From NCBI GenBank assembly GCA_013176395.1, contig JABMLP010000021.1:310001-374000 (forward strand): DNA of 64,000 nt, in the 5' to 3' direction. Positions 53,520 through 64,000 of this stretch are shown piece after piece. The notes under the pieces were generated by a model. That model was not told the DNA's origin and did no database searches. It worked only from the letters and a program-made list of their open reading frames with translations. Position numbers and translations under genes: made by a program. Source of the DNA: Venturia oleaginea. Its lineage: Eukaryota > Ascomycota > Dothideomycetes > Venturiales > Venturiaceae. Within the stretch, counting starts at the first letter, position 1, and each line of letters begins with the position of its first letter.

Positions 53520-56356
53520 ATGGACATGCCCGCTACTGGCTCTCCAAACCCTCGCAAACCAAACCTTCAGTCGTACGTAACCGACACCAGTGACGACGAG
53601 TCTCCCCTTATCATGGTAAGCCGACTTCACTCACCCACCTCTCACCACAACGGAGCTTTGTGACGTGAGCGTAGACTCACAGACCATAGGGAATGAAGCG
53701 CGACAGCTCTGGATCTGGCAAGGAGGCGGGTATGGCTAAGGCGCCCGCTCACTCGAACAGCAGCCAGCTTCCATTCAAGGTTTGTCGACTTTCCATTCTT
53801 TCTTCTTTCTACAACTACTAACATGCTGACTTCAGCAGAAGCAGAAGACTGCTGTGGGCGGCGGCCAGAAGGGCGATCATGGTGGCAGCAATGCGATGCT
53901 TCATCAAATGTTGCAGGACATTCGCTCTTCCAGCAGTGGATCTGGAAACGCGACATATACTGATCCAGACCCCAATGCCGTGTCGAACACCGCCGCCTAC
54001 CGTCTTTCGCCAGATGACAGCGCACGCGCTCCTCCTCGTGCCCCCTACGACGAGCTCGCACAGCTTCAGTATGAGGTTGCTCATTACAAACAGACTATCG
54101 CTCAGAAGGACCAAGCCTTGTCTCGCAAGGAAGAAGAGCTATCTCAGATGCGCATCACAAGTCTCACACTCAACCACCTCATTCCAGATGTTCCATCGCC
54201 AAACATCAAGACGGAGAGCGCTTCTTACGGCTACAGCAATGGCCCTTACGGTGACAATGCCACCGGTGCCTATCCAGCTCAGTCTCGCGATCTTGCTCGA
54301 CCACACTCTGCCCGCCATCAGCCCGTCAATGGTCTCTGGGCGAACCCTGATGATGATCGTTCCACCTCTGATCGCAGCGATGGCATTCCGTCCGCCTTTG
54401 CCAAGACTCAGACCATTTGGGACAACAACACTGCCGCCGGCCCATCAGCTCTGAACCTCACCGCCATGAACGCGGGCATGCCTTCTCTCAATGCTTGGAA
54501 TTCAACAATGCCCAACGTCGTCCCAGGTCACTACGCCCAGCCTCAGCCAGCTGGACAAGCTTCTCTGCCAGCCTTTTTCGACGCCCACAGCACCCAAGCC
54601 CAAGGGGCTTCTCATCCTGGTGCTATTGGTGACTCGCGACTTCCTCGCAATGCGACTCCATCTTTGCTGCCATCTACCATCCCACCTCACGGCTACAGTG
54701 CGCCATATGGAGGTCATCACAATCAACATGGTCAAGGTAGTCAGTACGGTCAGCAGCACAATCATTATGGTGCAGTTGGTTCGCGTATCTCACCACCTGT
54801 TGGAACTGGCCATATGGGACATCGCAGCTACGCAAATGGCTTCCACACACCTGTGTCTCGCTTGTCGCCAACTGCAACCGAGTTCAGTTTTGAGACCTCT
54901 TCTTCCGGCCCATGGAACTCAATGCAGACCCAGCAAGTCTTCGTCTCTCCAACTGAGCCGATTAATTATCGCAAGCTTCTCGAGCGTCATATGAACACCG
55001 ATTGGAACTACGTCGTTGACAAGATTATCTACAACAATGACCAGCAAGCCTCCATTTTTCTTCAGCAAAAGCTCAAGCTCGGCACACAGGAGCAGAAGGA
55101 TGCTATCATCGCATCCATCACCAAGCAGGCTTTGGGGTTGATGCTCAACCGTTTCGGAAACTTCCTCATCCAGCGCTGCTTTGAGCACGGTTCTGAGGGA
55201 CAGGTTCTTGCCATTGCTGACACCATGGAGAACAATGTTGTTATGCTCAGCATGGATGCCTTTGGCTGTCATGTCGTTCAAAAGGCTTTTGACTGCGTGT
55301 CCGAGAAGAACAAGTTTAACATGGTCCATGAGCTTCTTGATCGCATCCAGGACACGGTCATTCATCGCTATGCCTGCCACGTTTGGCAGAAGCTCTTTGA
55401 GCTCCGCTGGACTGGACCACCTCCAATGATCATGGACTCGGTCAACCGTGCTCTCAAAAGTCGCTGGCATGAGGTTGCACTTGGCGAGACCGGCAGTCTC
55501 GTCGTCCAGAACATCTTCGAGAACTGCACCGAAGCTGACAAGGTATGTTGCTCTCCTCTCACCTCATGTTCCAACTAATGTTTTGTAGCGTCCTTGCGTC
55601 GACGAGGTCATCTCTCGCATTGACGAGATCGCCAAGGGTCAATTCGGCAACTGGTGCATCCAGCACATCTGTGAGCATGGCAACCCGTACGACTCCATGG
55701 CCGCCATCAATGCCATTCTAGCCAAGGCCTCCGAGTACAGCATGGATCAGTATGCCTCCAAGGTCATCGAGAAGCTCCTCAAGATCGGTGGTGATGAGTT
55801 CCTCGAGCGCTATCTCAAGGCTGTCACTTCGCGCTCCTCCGCCACTAACCCTCGCATGCCTTTGATTGACAGTAAGTCACCCTAACCCTTGCTTTACTTC
55901 ACACTCGCTAACACTAACAAGTCTGCTCTGATCAGTTCGGCAACTATCTTATCCAGTGGATCCTCGTCAACGCCAATCCGCATCTCAGAGAGATCGTTGC
56001 CGTTGAGGTCCGGTGAGAACAACACTTCTCTCCTCGTTACGTCTAGACTGTTCGCTAACACCTCACCTAGACGTCACATGGTTTCTCTCCGTGGCTCCAA
56101 ATACGGTTCCCGAGTTGCTATGCTCTGCACTAACCCCCAGTTCACCATTCGCCCTGGTCCGCCTTCCATGCCGGCGCGCAGCAACTACTACGGTCCTGGT
56201 CCTGGTCCTCACTACCCTCAGAATCAGGGATACGACCGTCCTGCAGTTGGCTCCTACAATAGCTACAGCAACGGCTACAACAATGTTGGAGCTTACCGCC
56301 CCAACAGCCATCCTAACTACAATGGCTCCACCTATGCCAGCTCCACTTTCCGCTAA
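53520..56356 (+). CDS. Pumilio-family (PUF) RNA-binding protein
   Basis: Exons 53520-53615, 53690-53779, 53839-55542, 55589-55871, 55922-56012 and 56071-56356 give 849 aa. The first ~430 residues are low complexity, with a short coiled segment (ELAQLQYEVAHYKQTIAQKDQ). The Pumilio homology domain occupies about residues 438-770: repeats containing ASIFLQQKL, FGNFLIQRCFEHG, FGCHVVQKAFD, GSLVVQNIFEN, FGNWCIQHICEHG, YASKVIEKLL, FGNYLIQWIL and YGSRVAMLC. PUF proteins bind 3' UTRs and repress or localise mRNAs. The Gly/Tyr/Asn-rich tail could favour condensates. The acceptor at 55921 restores the conserved DICSDQFGNYLIQW. Confidence 0.93.
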
Positions 56357-57923
56357 ATGTCTGTCATTTGCACACCACTTCGACCGTTTATCCCGTTGTT
56401 TTCCAGCTTCATTAGCAAATCACGCCTGTATCGACCACCTTTGCCCTCTAATTCCCCATTGCGACAATTTTCGCGTTCGGTTCACACTTTAATCTCCTTT
56501 TCCGCACTTGCGACATCCCGAAATCTGCGCGCTCACGTATCGACACATCTTAACATTCGGCATCAGCTACCTCGATTTGTCACCGGGTTTCGCAATCTCA
56601 AAACTTTTCTCGTGTCTACCGCTCAACCTGGTGGGTTGGGCTCTTTGGATTCGTGCTGGCGGCGTCTTAGGACTATGGCAACATGATATCACAAAAGACT
56701 TGACGAGACATTTGCTAGTCTTATCTATTGGAAGTCATATGTATATTAGCTACTGTGCACCTCGGAGTTTTTCTTTCCACAGTCTCACAAAACACAAAAA
56801 ACAAAAGAAGAAAAAGGAGCATGCGGTTGTTGATATGGATGGGCATGGAATCAATGGGCAGTCATGATGTCGGAGTACTCATTGCTTTGATATATGAAGG
56901 ATGGATTCATCGGCTTGAATTAGAAGTGTTAGGCAAAGTTTCCATTTTTCGTTGGCAGATGGTCGTCGACCAGGACTTAGCTAGATAGTCATTCGTACGG
57001 AAAGATGATTGGTCTCATAGATTTTCCACAGTGATGACTCTTGTCCAGTCTGGGCGTGAGGAAGAGGCTCCGATGACGGGCTCGTTTTAGATACCCCACA
57101 ATGGGTGCGGTGCCTGGCGTTGGAGTAACCCGAAGCGGACCGGTGCACCCAGCAATGCCTAGGATGTTGCAAGCATGTGAAAGGGCAAAGATTCCTTGTG
57201 ACGTGCTGCCAGACTTGGACGAAAGTCGTGAATGCGGCCATGAGCGGCTTCTTTTGCATAGAGAGTCGATCTCCGGTGGCTTCAGTAGGCGTAGAGGTAT
57301 CTGTTCTACTCTCGGATCTGCCGCCTCTAATTAGCAGCTTGCCCGGGGCCGTCGTCCATTTCATTTGCTCGAGTTTGTTCTAGATTTGCTTTAAAGACGA
57401 GACCAATACACCAAAAAGCCGAGGCCGAGGCTGCGTCGCAAGTGGATCACCTTCGACTTTTGTGCTGGGCAGCTGGAGTAAAACCCGACAGGAAATCCTC
57501 CGTCCACAGCATCATCCCCAGTTGTTGAAGGAAAGGTTGTCCCGCCTCCGCCGTACTCGTTACCAACACCTTGATCAACACCTTTCTTGAGCCTTTATAT
57601 CTAGAAATCATATCGAGCCTTCTACGGGTACTGCCTTATTAATCCCCCTGTGCCTGGGCTGATCTGATCTGGATTTCTCTATTCCGTTCACGCTTCCTGG
57701 TCCGCGCTCCCAGGAAAAATACGTGAGTTAACGAGCTCTATACTCCAAATCCAGCTACAAGCCTCGGGTCACTTGTTTTGGAACAACTTAGAGAGAGCGA
57801 TAAAACTAATTCGCGGTTAATTCTTAGTTGGTTGATACCGCGTCCTCATATTTCTCCTTGGAAACAATACCTCCATCCTATTCCTCCACGCCACCATACA
57901 TTTTTTGAGCCAGACTATTCACA
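56357..57923. other. Gene-free region
   Basis: About 1.6 kb with the PUF 3' UTR and the acyl-CoA synthetase promoter and leader (CT/CA-rich just before 57924). ORFs here (56357-56686, 57101-57334) have no recognised similarity. Confidence 0.5.
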
Positions 57924-60281
57924 ATGGTCAAGGTACACTCTGTTTCTGTGGACCGGGCTAGGGAGCTTGAAGCTCCTCCAAAGGCTGGAGATCCTTATGC
58001 AGTCCCTGTTCCCGGCTCGAAAGTGGAGGGCAGATCCCATGTTTATAGACATTGGAGATTCTCAGATAGGCTCATGGAGACATTGGACCCCAAGGTGCCA
58101 CACGATTAAACTCTCGGGACACGGCATAAACTGACACGCGTAGATCCGAACGGCTCACGACTTCTTCGAGGACACCGGTACGTCGGCTCCATCTAACATG
58201 GCAAGTTTGTAAAGCTGACATCTCATCTATAGCTAGCAAGGTCCCCACCAACAAATGCCTTGGACACCGTCCTTGGAACTCGGATACCAGGAAATTCCAG
58301 GACTATGTCTGGCTGACATACAGAGAGGTTCGAGAGAGGAGGAAGGACTTTGGCTCCGGCTTGGTTCAGTTACACGAGAAATTTGGTGTTACTGGCAGCG
58401 GGTACGGCGTGGGATTGTGGTGCCAGAACCGACCCGAATGGCAGATTACAGGTATGAGGTTACACCATCTTACAAGCGAGCATATTGCTAATTGACAACA
58501 GATCTGGCATGCATGTCCCAGAGCCTCTTCACTGTCTCCCTCTACGATACCCTTGGACCGGATACCACCGAATACATCATCAATCACGCCAGTCTCTCCT
58601 GCGTCGTTTCCTCCCTTATGCATGTTCCTACCCTTTTGAAGCTCAAGCCAAAGTGCCCAACCCTCAAATTCATTGTCTGTCTGGACAATCTCTACGAGGG
58701 TGATCTGCCCAAGATGAGCAAGGCTGAGCTCCTCGCTCAATTTGCTGCCGATTACGGCGTTGGATTGTACACAATTCAGGATGTCGAGGCATTGGGCCGC
58801 GCTAACCCGCGCCCTATGAATCCCCCGACAGCAGAAGATATCATCACAATCAATTACACTTCTGGCACGACTGGAAATCCAAAGGGAGTCGTCTTGAAAC
58901 ACCGAAATGCCGTTGCTGCGTCCAGTGCGGCCATGCTGCTTATGCGACAGGACGATGACGAGGTGGTATGTTCTTTCCTTCCCTTGGCCCACATCTACCA
59001 GCGTGTTAGTGAACATCTCGCTCTTTGGGGAGGTGCCGCGATTGGTTACTTCCATGGCAACGTTGGCGAACTAGTGGAAGATTTGCATCTTCTTCGACCC
59101 ACCGCTTTCACTGCTGTGCCTCGTCTTTTCAACAAGTTCGGCACCAAGATTACCGACGCGACCCTAGACTCGCCAAAACTCATCACTGCTGCTCTTTCGC
59201 GCAAGGCAGTCGGCACTAAATTGGAGAGAATGAAGGATACCCGCCCTGGCTATGCAACAAACAAACATGCTTTCTGGGATCGCATCTGGTCTAAAAAGGT
59301 CGCCGCCAACGTCGGACTCGATAGATGTCACACCATGATTTCAGGATCTGCACCTTTGGATCCTAAACTCCATCAATTCCTCCGGGCTGCTTTCGCAAAC
59401 AACTTTGGTCAGGGATACGGCTTGACAGAAACTTATGCCATTACCACCTGCCAAATGGAAGGTGATTTCTCTGTCGGTAACTGTGGTGCACCTGCTCCTG
59501 CTACAGAGTTGTGCCTGAGAGATGTCCCAGATATGGAATACCTCTCTACCGATAAACCACAACCACGAGGTGAGCTTTTGGTCCGAGGTAACACCATCTT
59601 TACCGAGTACTGGCGCAACCCTGAAGGTACGCAATCCACCATGACCGAGGATGGCTGGTTCTGTACTGGTGATATCGCTACCGTGGATAGCATGGGACGT
59701 TTCGCTATCATCGACCGAAGAAAGCAGCTTTTCAAACTTGCCCAGGGCGAATACATCTCCCCCGAACGCATCGAAAACATCTTCCTCGCTAACTGCGGTT
59801 GGCTAGCATCCGGTTTCATGCACGGTGATTCTGACAAGACAGCTCTCGTCGGTATTTTTGGTGTTGACCCAGAGGGCTTTGCCTCATTCGCTTCCAAGGT
59901 CTTGAAGCGAAAGATCAATCCTACTGATGTCAAGGAGATCCAGGATGTGTGCAATGATCCCAAGGTTAGAGCTGCGGCTTTGAAAGAGTTGACCACTATC
60001 AGTAAGAAGAATCGATTGCAGAAGTTTGAGTATTGCCGTGCGCTTTTCTTGTCTCTGGAACCATTTACTGAGGCGAATGGGTTGATTACGCCTACGTGAG
60101 TTTTCCTTCCTCTTTTCTTGCAATGATGTTGATTGATTTGGGATTGTTGCTAACGTGTTTGTTTAGGATGAAATTGAAGAGGGCGCAGGCTGCAAAGTGG
60201 TACAGACAGCATATTGACGACCTTTATCTCGAGGTTGAAGCTGAGGATGCTAAGAAACCCAAGGATAAGGCCAGATTGTAA
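57924..60281 (+). CDS. Long-chain acyl-CoA synthetase
   Basis: Exons 57924-58094, 58144-58177, 58233-58451, 58502-60095 and 60167-60281 give 710 aa. Adenylate-forming motifs: YTSGTTGNPKGV (phosphate loop, near residue 260), SFLPLAHIYQRV, GQGYGLTE, GWFCTGDIA and IIDRRKQLFKLAQGEYISPE (the fatty-acyl-CoA synthetase signature). It activates fatty acids as CoA esters and is related to yeast Faa proteins. There is no membrane segment. The last three residues are ARL, which fits the C-terminal peroxisome signal (PTS1) pattern, so a peroxisomal form is plausible. The 34-nt second exon is well supported by phase. Confidence 0.95.
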
Positions 60282-62544
60282 ATACGGTGGCCATGATCTG
60301 TTTCGATGAGTCGGGTATGGAGGTGAATGGATATTATGTGTACAAAAAAAGTTGTTTAGATAGTAGGGAGGTGGGATCTTGACTCGGATGTCATTCTTGT
60401 ATGTATTTAATTTTCGGAAGGAACATCATTTTTTGACGGTCTGGCTGACGGTGGTACAGAGTGGTCTTGTGTTTGTACCCAAAACAGGGTTTTCTTTGTT
60501 ACATGGTCCGCCATTATTTCTGATGGGAATGAGCTGGTTGTTGTATTGTTTCGCTTGCTGTGCGGGCAGGTCATCTTTATCTTTTTGTCCTGGTCTGTAC
60601 TATACGTTCTGCTTCTTTTGGCACACATTTATTTCGCTTCCGTTATTCTTCATCTGATTAATTGATTGGAGTGATGACTGCCTACTCATAGCCACCATTT
60701 TTCATCGAGGTAAATGGGGATGTAGAGAAAGCTTTTGGGAGGGAAGGGATGGAGATTGGTTTTGTTTGTGGTACTGTTTTTGGGTCGGTTTATCTCGTTT
60801 GTCAAGCGTGTGAGTTTGATAAAAGGCGCGAAATACTGATGGGGCGGTAAGGGAAACTGCTGTGGCCATTGGAAGTGCGGGAGACGGGGTATTTTGGGGG
60901 AGTGGGAGTGGAGGCTATGGAGATGGGTGGAATGGGAGTGAGCGATTATTTGTGGGAAGAAGCAGATGTTCCTTCTTGAGGTTGGAATTTTTTATTTCGA
61001 AGATGGATTGTTGAACACCATGTACAGGAGGGGAAAAAAGGCTTTGTGGGAGAGGGAATGGAGGTGGTTTTGTTTTAGGGGGCGTGGTGGGGAGAATATA
61101 GATGAGAGGAGAGGAAGGAGGGGGGGTTTTGAGTGTGGTGATTTGGAAAATGTCCGAGGCTTGGGAGCGGGAAAGGGTTTTTCTTGTCTAGGACATAGAA
61201 AGTGATGGATACCAAGAAGACTGGCGAAATCATGTTCTTCCCTCATTGCCATAGAAGTGTTTAATCGGCTTTATTTTTCTGGTGGAGTGTTTTGGTATAT
61301 AAGTAGGTTTTTCGTGACTGTCCAACCGCCTATCTTTCAAATAGAGAAAGTAAAGTGATGATTTGTTTTCTGCTCAAGATGCTTCTATTGCCTCACGGAC
61401 AATGTGTTTCTCTACGCAGTTTTCGGATCTGTGTCGTTGTTGGGGCTGTTCTTGTTGTTGTTGGGGGTGGGATTTTTTGGGGACTGGCTTGGTTTCGAGG
61501 GTGAGGAGGGGATGGGGGGTGAGGTCTAAGGGAGAGAAGGTAGATCCAAGTCAAAGAAAGAAAGGAGGAGAGAATAGTTCAAGTAGTTGGTATCTCGAAA
61601 AACGACTACAGTAGGTCTCGATAGCTACTTTTAACAATTCCAACTTACAAGTCCTTCAAGCTAAGTCGCCTGAAATTATCCCCAACTTCCTCATGAAGAA
61701 CTTAGTAATTCCCTATAAATTATTTCTCTCCCCTAATCCTATATCCCGCCCGTCCCCCTCCTCAATCCTCCTACTCTCCTCAACCCTATCCAACCGCCCA
61801 CCACCCTCTCACCCTCCCAGCTCCAACCCTCCTAAGCCCTGCTCCCCTCGCCTGCTCCGGCACCCTACTCCCTCTATCTCCATCCCTATCTCATCCTCCC
61901 CCATTCCCCACCCCCGGGCAAACTCTGCGCACAACTCCTCCCATAATCCCTCCCATACCTCGGTAACTGCCTCCTCCTCCCCTTTTTCTTCAAGATAATC
62001 TGAATTTGTCTCTTTGAATTTTTCTTCTTTTCCTGAGTGCGGGGGTAGGTGCGGTACGCTAGGAGGACAAGGATGAGGACTGTTAGGAGGGGTATTATTG
62101 CTGTGGGGGGGATGGAGGAGGTGGGGGATTGGGGTTGGGATTGGTGGCTTTTTTTTTGGATGGTTGGTGTGTTGCGGTGACTGTTGTTTTACCGTTTGGT
62201 GATTGTCGTGAATTTGTTGTTGCTGCTGTTGTGAATTTAATGGAGTTTGATTGAGGATTTAGGAGAATTTTATGAAGTTAATTGTGGATGAGTGACCTGT
62301 GAGAACAGTTACGTCCAACTTACGCTGTTCGTGACATGTTAATTGGAAAATGTAAAGACTTCTGACATTCATTACTCTTATATGAGTATCAAGAAAGGCG
62401 ATCAAGGATATGTTGGTAGATGATTGTTCTCTTTCAAACCCGACAAGTGTGCTGATGGGCAGTACTCAGCAGGACTGTCATCACTTACGACAAGGAACGC
62501 TTCATGATGTTGAAGATGTTATCAAAAATAGCCCTTTCTTCTTC
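60282..62544. other. Long gene-free region
   Basis: About 2.3 kb between convergent genes. It is rich in G/T on the plus strand (60690-61200) and in C (61740-61960, runs of CCTC). ORFs such as 61693-61998 are Pro/Ser low-complexity translations. No gene, tRNA or mobile element was recognised. Confidence 0.5.
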
Positions 62545-64000
62545 TCACCTCACCCGTCGTTCACTGCTCATCAAAATCGCATCACTTCCTCCATTCCCAT
62601 CACTTAGTCCAACAGTGGTGGTGCGCACATCGCTAATGACAATCACTGTCTTTGCCGAGCTCCGATAATCCGTCTCACAAGTCCAATTTGACGCCGTCCT
62701 ATCCACAAGCCTAGCCTCCATACTTGGCAAGAGCAGTCTTCCAGACTTCAAAGGCATGAGCATGATTGTCCAAGTCAGAACCTCATCTTCTTTGGCGATG
62801 AACTTTGTCCGTCTTTGACCGCCGATGAGCCAAGTGTCTACGGGAGCGTCGATATCGTATGTAAATTCGAGAGGGTCGGAGGAGAAAGGTGTATCCCATT
62901 GGCGGGTGTGTGATATCGTTACTGTTGCTGGAATGAGGGATCCAGTGGAGAACAAATGGGTCGACGATGTTGGTAAAGATAGCGAAATGGTATGGAGGAT
63001 ATGCAAGCGAGGTAGAGGAACTGCAATCGTGATCGTTTGATACAAATACGTTGGGGAGTCCTTTGTCGAAGAAGGTAGGGTGATGGGAAAGACAATGTTT
63101 CCTCCGTGCCATTTTCTCAGCCATGCCTCCAGTCCTTTGTTGGTGTTTGGCGGCAACTGATCTAGCAAAGATTTCCAGTCTACAAAGTCGTAAACGGGAG
63201 TTCTAATTTCATTCAAAAGTGCCACCTGGGTGTAATAATCGGGCCCCAGCCTTCGCATCGCTGCTGAAAGACTACGTAGAGTAACTCTACTGAGGTGGTG
63301 GAACTCGGTTTGAGAAATCGCTTTTTCAAAGCGATTTTCAGTTGCCAAAATGGCCGCTTCATGAATGCACACATAGTTGAGAGTCAGTGTAAGTGGTTTC
63401 TCCTTCGCGACGGGCTGTCGTCCTTTTTGTGCAGGCTTTTGCTTGATTTTGTACATGATTGTGGCTTCTTGCTTGGGAAACACGAGCATAGGCGTGATCT
63501 TGCACGGCGGTGCCCTGACGTCGAAGCGGTCATTTTCTTCGAGATCTACGTCGAGAATTTGGAGGGGCATTCCTTTCGATGCTCGGACTCTAAATCTGGA
63601 GAAAAGCGCAGAGGACTTGAAGAGATCATGAACATTGACGTCGAGGGCTAGTTCTGTGGGTATCAAAGGATTGGATAGGTACTCAAACCTTCCCTTAGGG
63701 GTGTGATAGGTGACGTCGACTCCGATTACAATCCTTCTTTGACCGTCTTCCAAGTCGTATGGTATGCGAATGGTGAGTTTACCATCCGCAGGTGCATTGG
63801 TGAACTCAATGATACCAGTCACTTTGGCTTTGCTCAGTTGTGCTTCTCCCTTCGCCATGATCGCATCGGCTGTATGGAGTCGAAGACCGGCTGTTGCTGA
63901 TCGGAAATGTAGCTCTGCACGGTTTATCTGATTTTGACCAGTACTACACTCGACCTCGAGATGTCTCTTCTTGTCAATGTGAACGTCGCGTGATACTCCA
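62545..64000 (-). CDS. TRS130: TRAPP complex subunit Trs130/TRAPPC10 (C-terminal part)
   Basis: The frame is open from the right edge to the stop at 62545 (about 485 residues), so the gene continues beyond 64000. Recognisable stretches include VHIDKKRHLEVECSTG, RAELHFRSATAGLRLHTAD and DTWLIGGQRRTKF. Trs130/TRAPPC10 is a large subunit of TRAPPII, the exchange-factor complex for Ypt31/Rab11 and related Rabs at the Golgi. The Met at 63858 is internal and not the start. No intron was found in the visible part. Confidence 0.9.
   Translation of the reverse strand, partial: GVSRDVHIDKKRHLEVECSTGQNQINRAELHFRSATAGLRLHTADAIMAKGEAQLSKAKVTGIIEFTNAPADGKLTIRIPYDLEDGQRRIVIGVDVTYHTPKGRFEYLSNPLIPTELALDVNVHDLFKSSALFSRFRVRASKGMPLQILDVDLEENDRFDVRAPPCKITPMLVFPKQEATIMYKIKQKPAQKGRQPVAKEKPLTLTLNYVCIHEAAILATENRFEKAISQTEFHHLSRVTLRSLSAAMRRLGPDYYTQVALLNEIRTPVYDFVDWKSLLDQLPPNTNKGLEAWLRKWHGGNIVFPITLPSSTKDSPTYLYQTITIAVPLPRLHILHTISLSLPTSSTHLFSTGSLIPATVTISHTRQWDTPFSSDPLEFTYDIDAPVDTWLIGGQRRTKFIAKEDEVLTWTIMLMPLKSGRLLLPSMEARLVDRTASNWTCETDYRSSAKTVIVISDVRTTTVGLSDGNGGSDAILMSSERRVR

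Noticed and set aside
25900..60000. Biosynthetic gene cluster
   Set aside because: No synthase, tailoring enzymes or pathway regulator; the neighbours are housekeeping genes.
61693..61998. Pro/Ser-rich ORF of 101 codons
   Set aside because: A translation of a C-rich tract; no domain and no support for a gene.

Overview
This window is a piece of a filamentous ascomycete genome (Pezizomycotina). The evidence is short introns of about 45-130 nt with GT..AG ends and CTAAC-like branch points, compact intergenic spacing, and fungal-type families: CRT10, Mis6/CENP-I, SEY1, a 2EXR/F-box-like protein and a CFEM-like secreted protein. A Leotiomycete-like fungus is plausible, but the class cannot be fixed from sequence reading alone.

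Layout. 1-9 kb: the last codons of an off-window gene, a CRT10-family gene (+), an 8-exon CENP-I/Mis6 gene (-), then a stretch with only weak small ORFs. 9.3-12.2 kb: SEY1, the ER-fusion GTPase. 12.65-23.6 kb: a transposable-element island holding two related pogo/Fot1-like DNA transposons in opposite orientation, a 256-bp solo-LTR-like unit with a 5-bp target duplication, and a 6.1-kb Ty3/Gypsy chromovirus with identical 310-bp LTRs, itself nested in an older LTR-like sequence. 25-31.6 kb: a mitochondrial GGQ release-factor-like gene, a small two-TM protein, a BTB/POZ protein, PP5/PPT1 phosphatase and SPT4 with a repeat-containing in-frame leader. 32-42 kb: RFC4, an orphan two-exon gene, a secreted class-3 lipase, an orphan with an internal repeat, mitochondrial carrier GGC1 and Rab GTPase YPT1. 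43-48 kb: a 2EXR protein, a CFEM-like small secreted protein and a SLY41-type transporter. 48.8-64 kb: a large predicted hydrolase, a hypothetical protein, a Pumilio (PUF) protein, a long-chain acyl-CoA synthetase ending in -ARL, and the 3' part of TRS130/TRAPPC10 running off the right edge.

The host genes do not form an operon or a biosynthetic cluster. Several serve membrane traffic (SEY1, YPT1, SLY41-like, TRS130; Ypt1 and TRAPP are directly linked in known biology). Others serve chromosome maintenance or transcription (CENP-I, RFC4, SPT4, CRT10) and mitochondria (GGC1, the GGQ factor). Most exon structures were resolved by hand from reading frame and splice signals. Where a junction or a terminus is uncertain, the entry says so.

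The most notable material is the transposon pair: similar catalytic and zinc-knuckle regions are joined to different N-terminal DNA-binding regions and different terminal inverted repeats, each built from two copies of a ~17-bp site. Also notable are the SPT4 leader repeats, stop-free multiple-of-three introns (one inside the SEY1 membrane hairpin), and the CFEM-like candidate.
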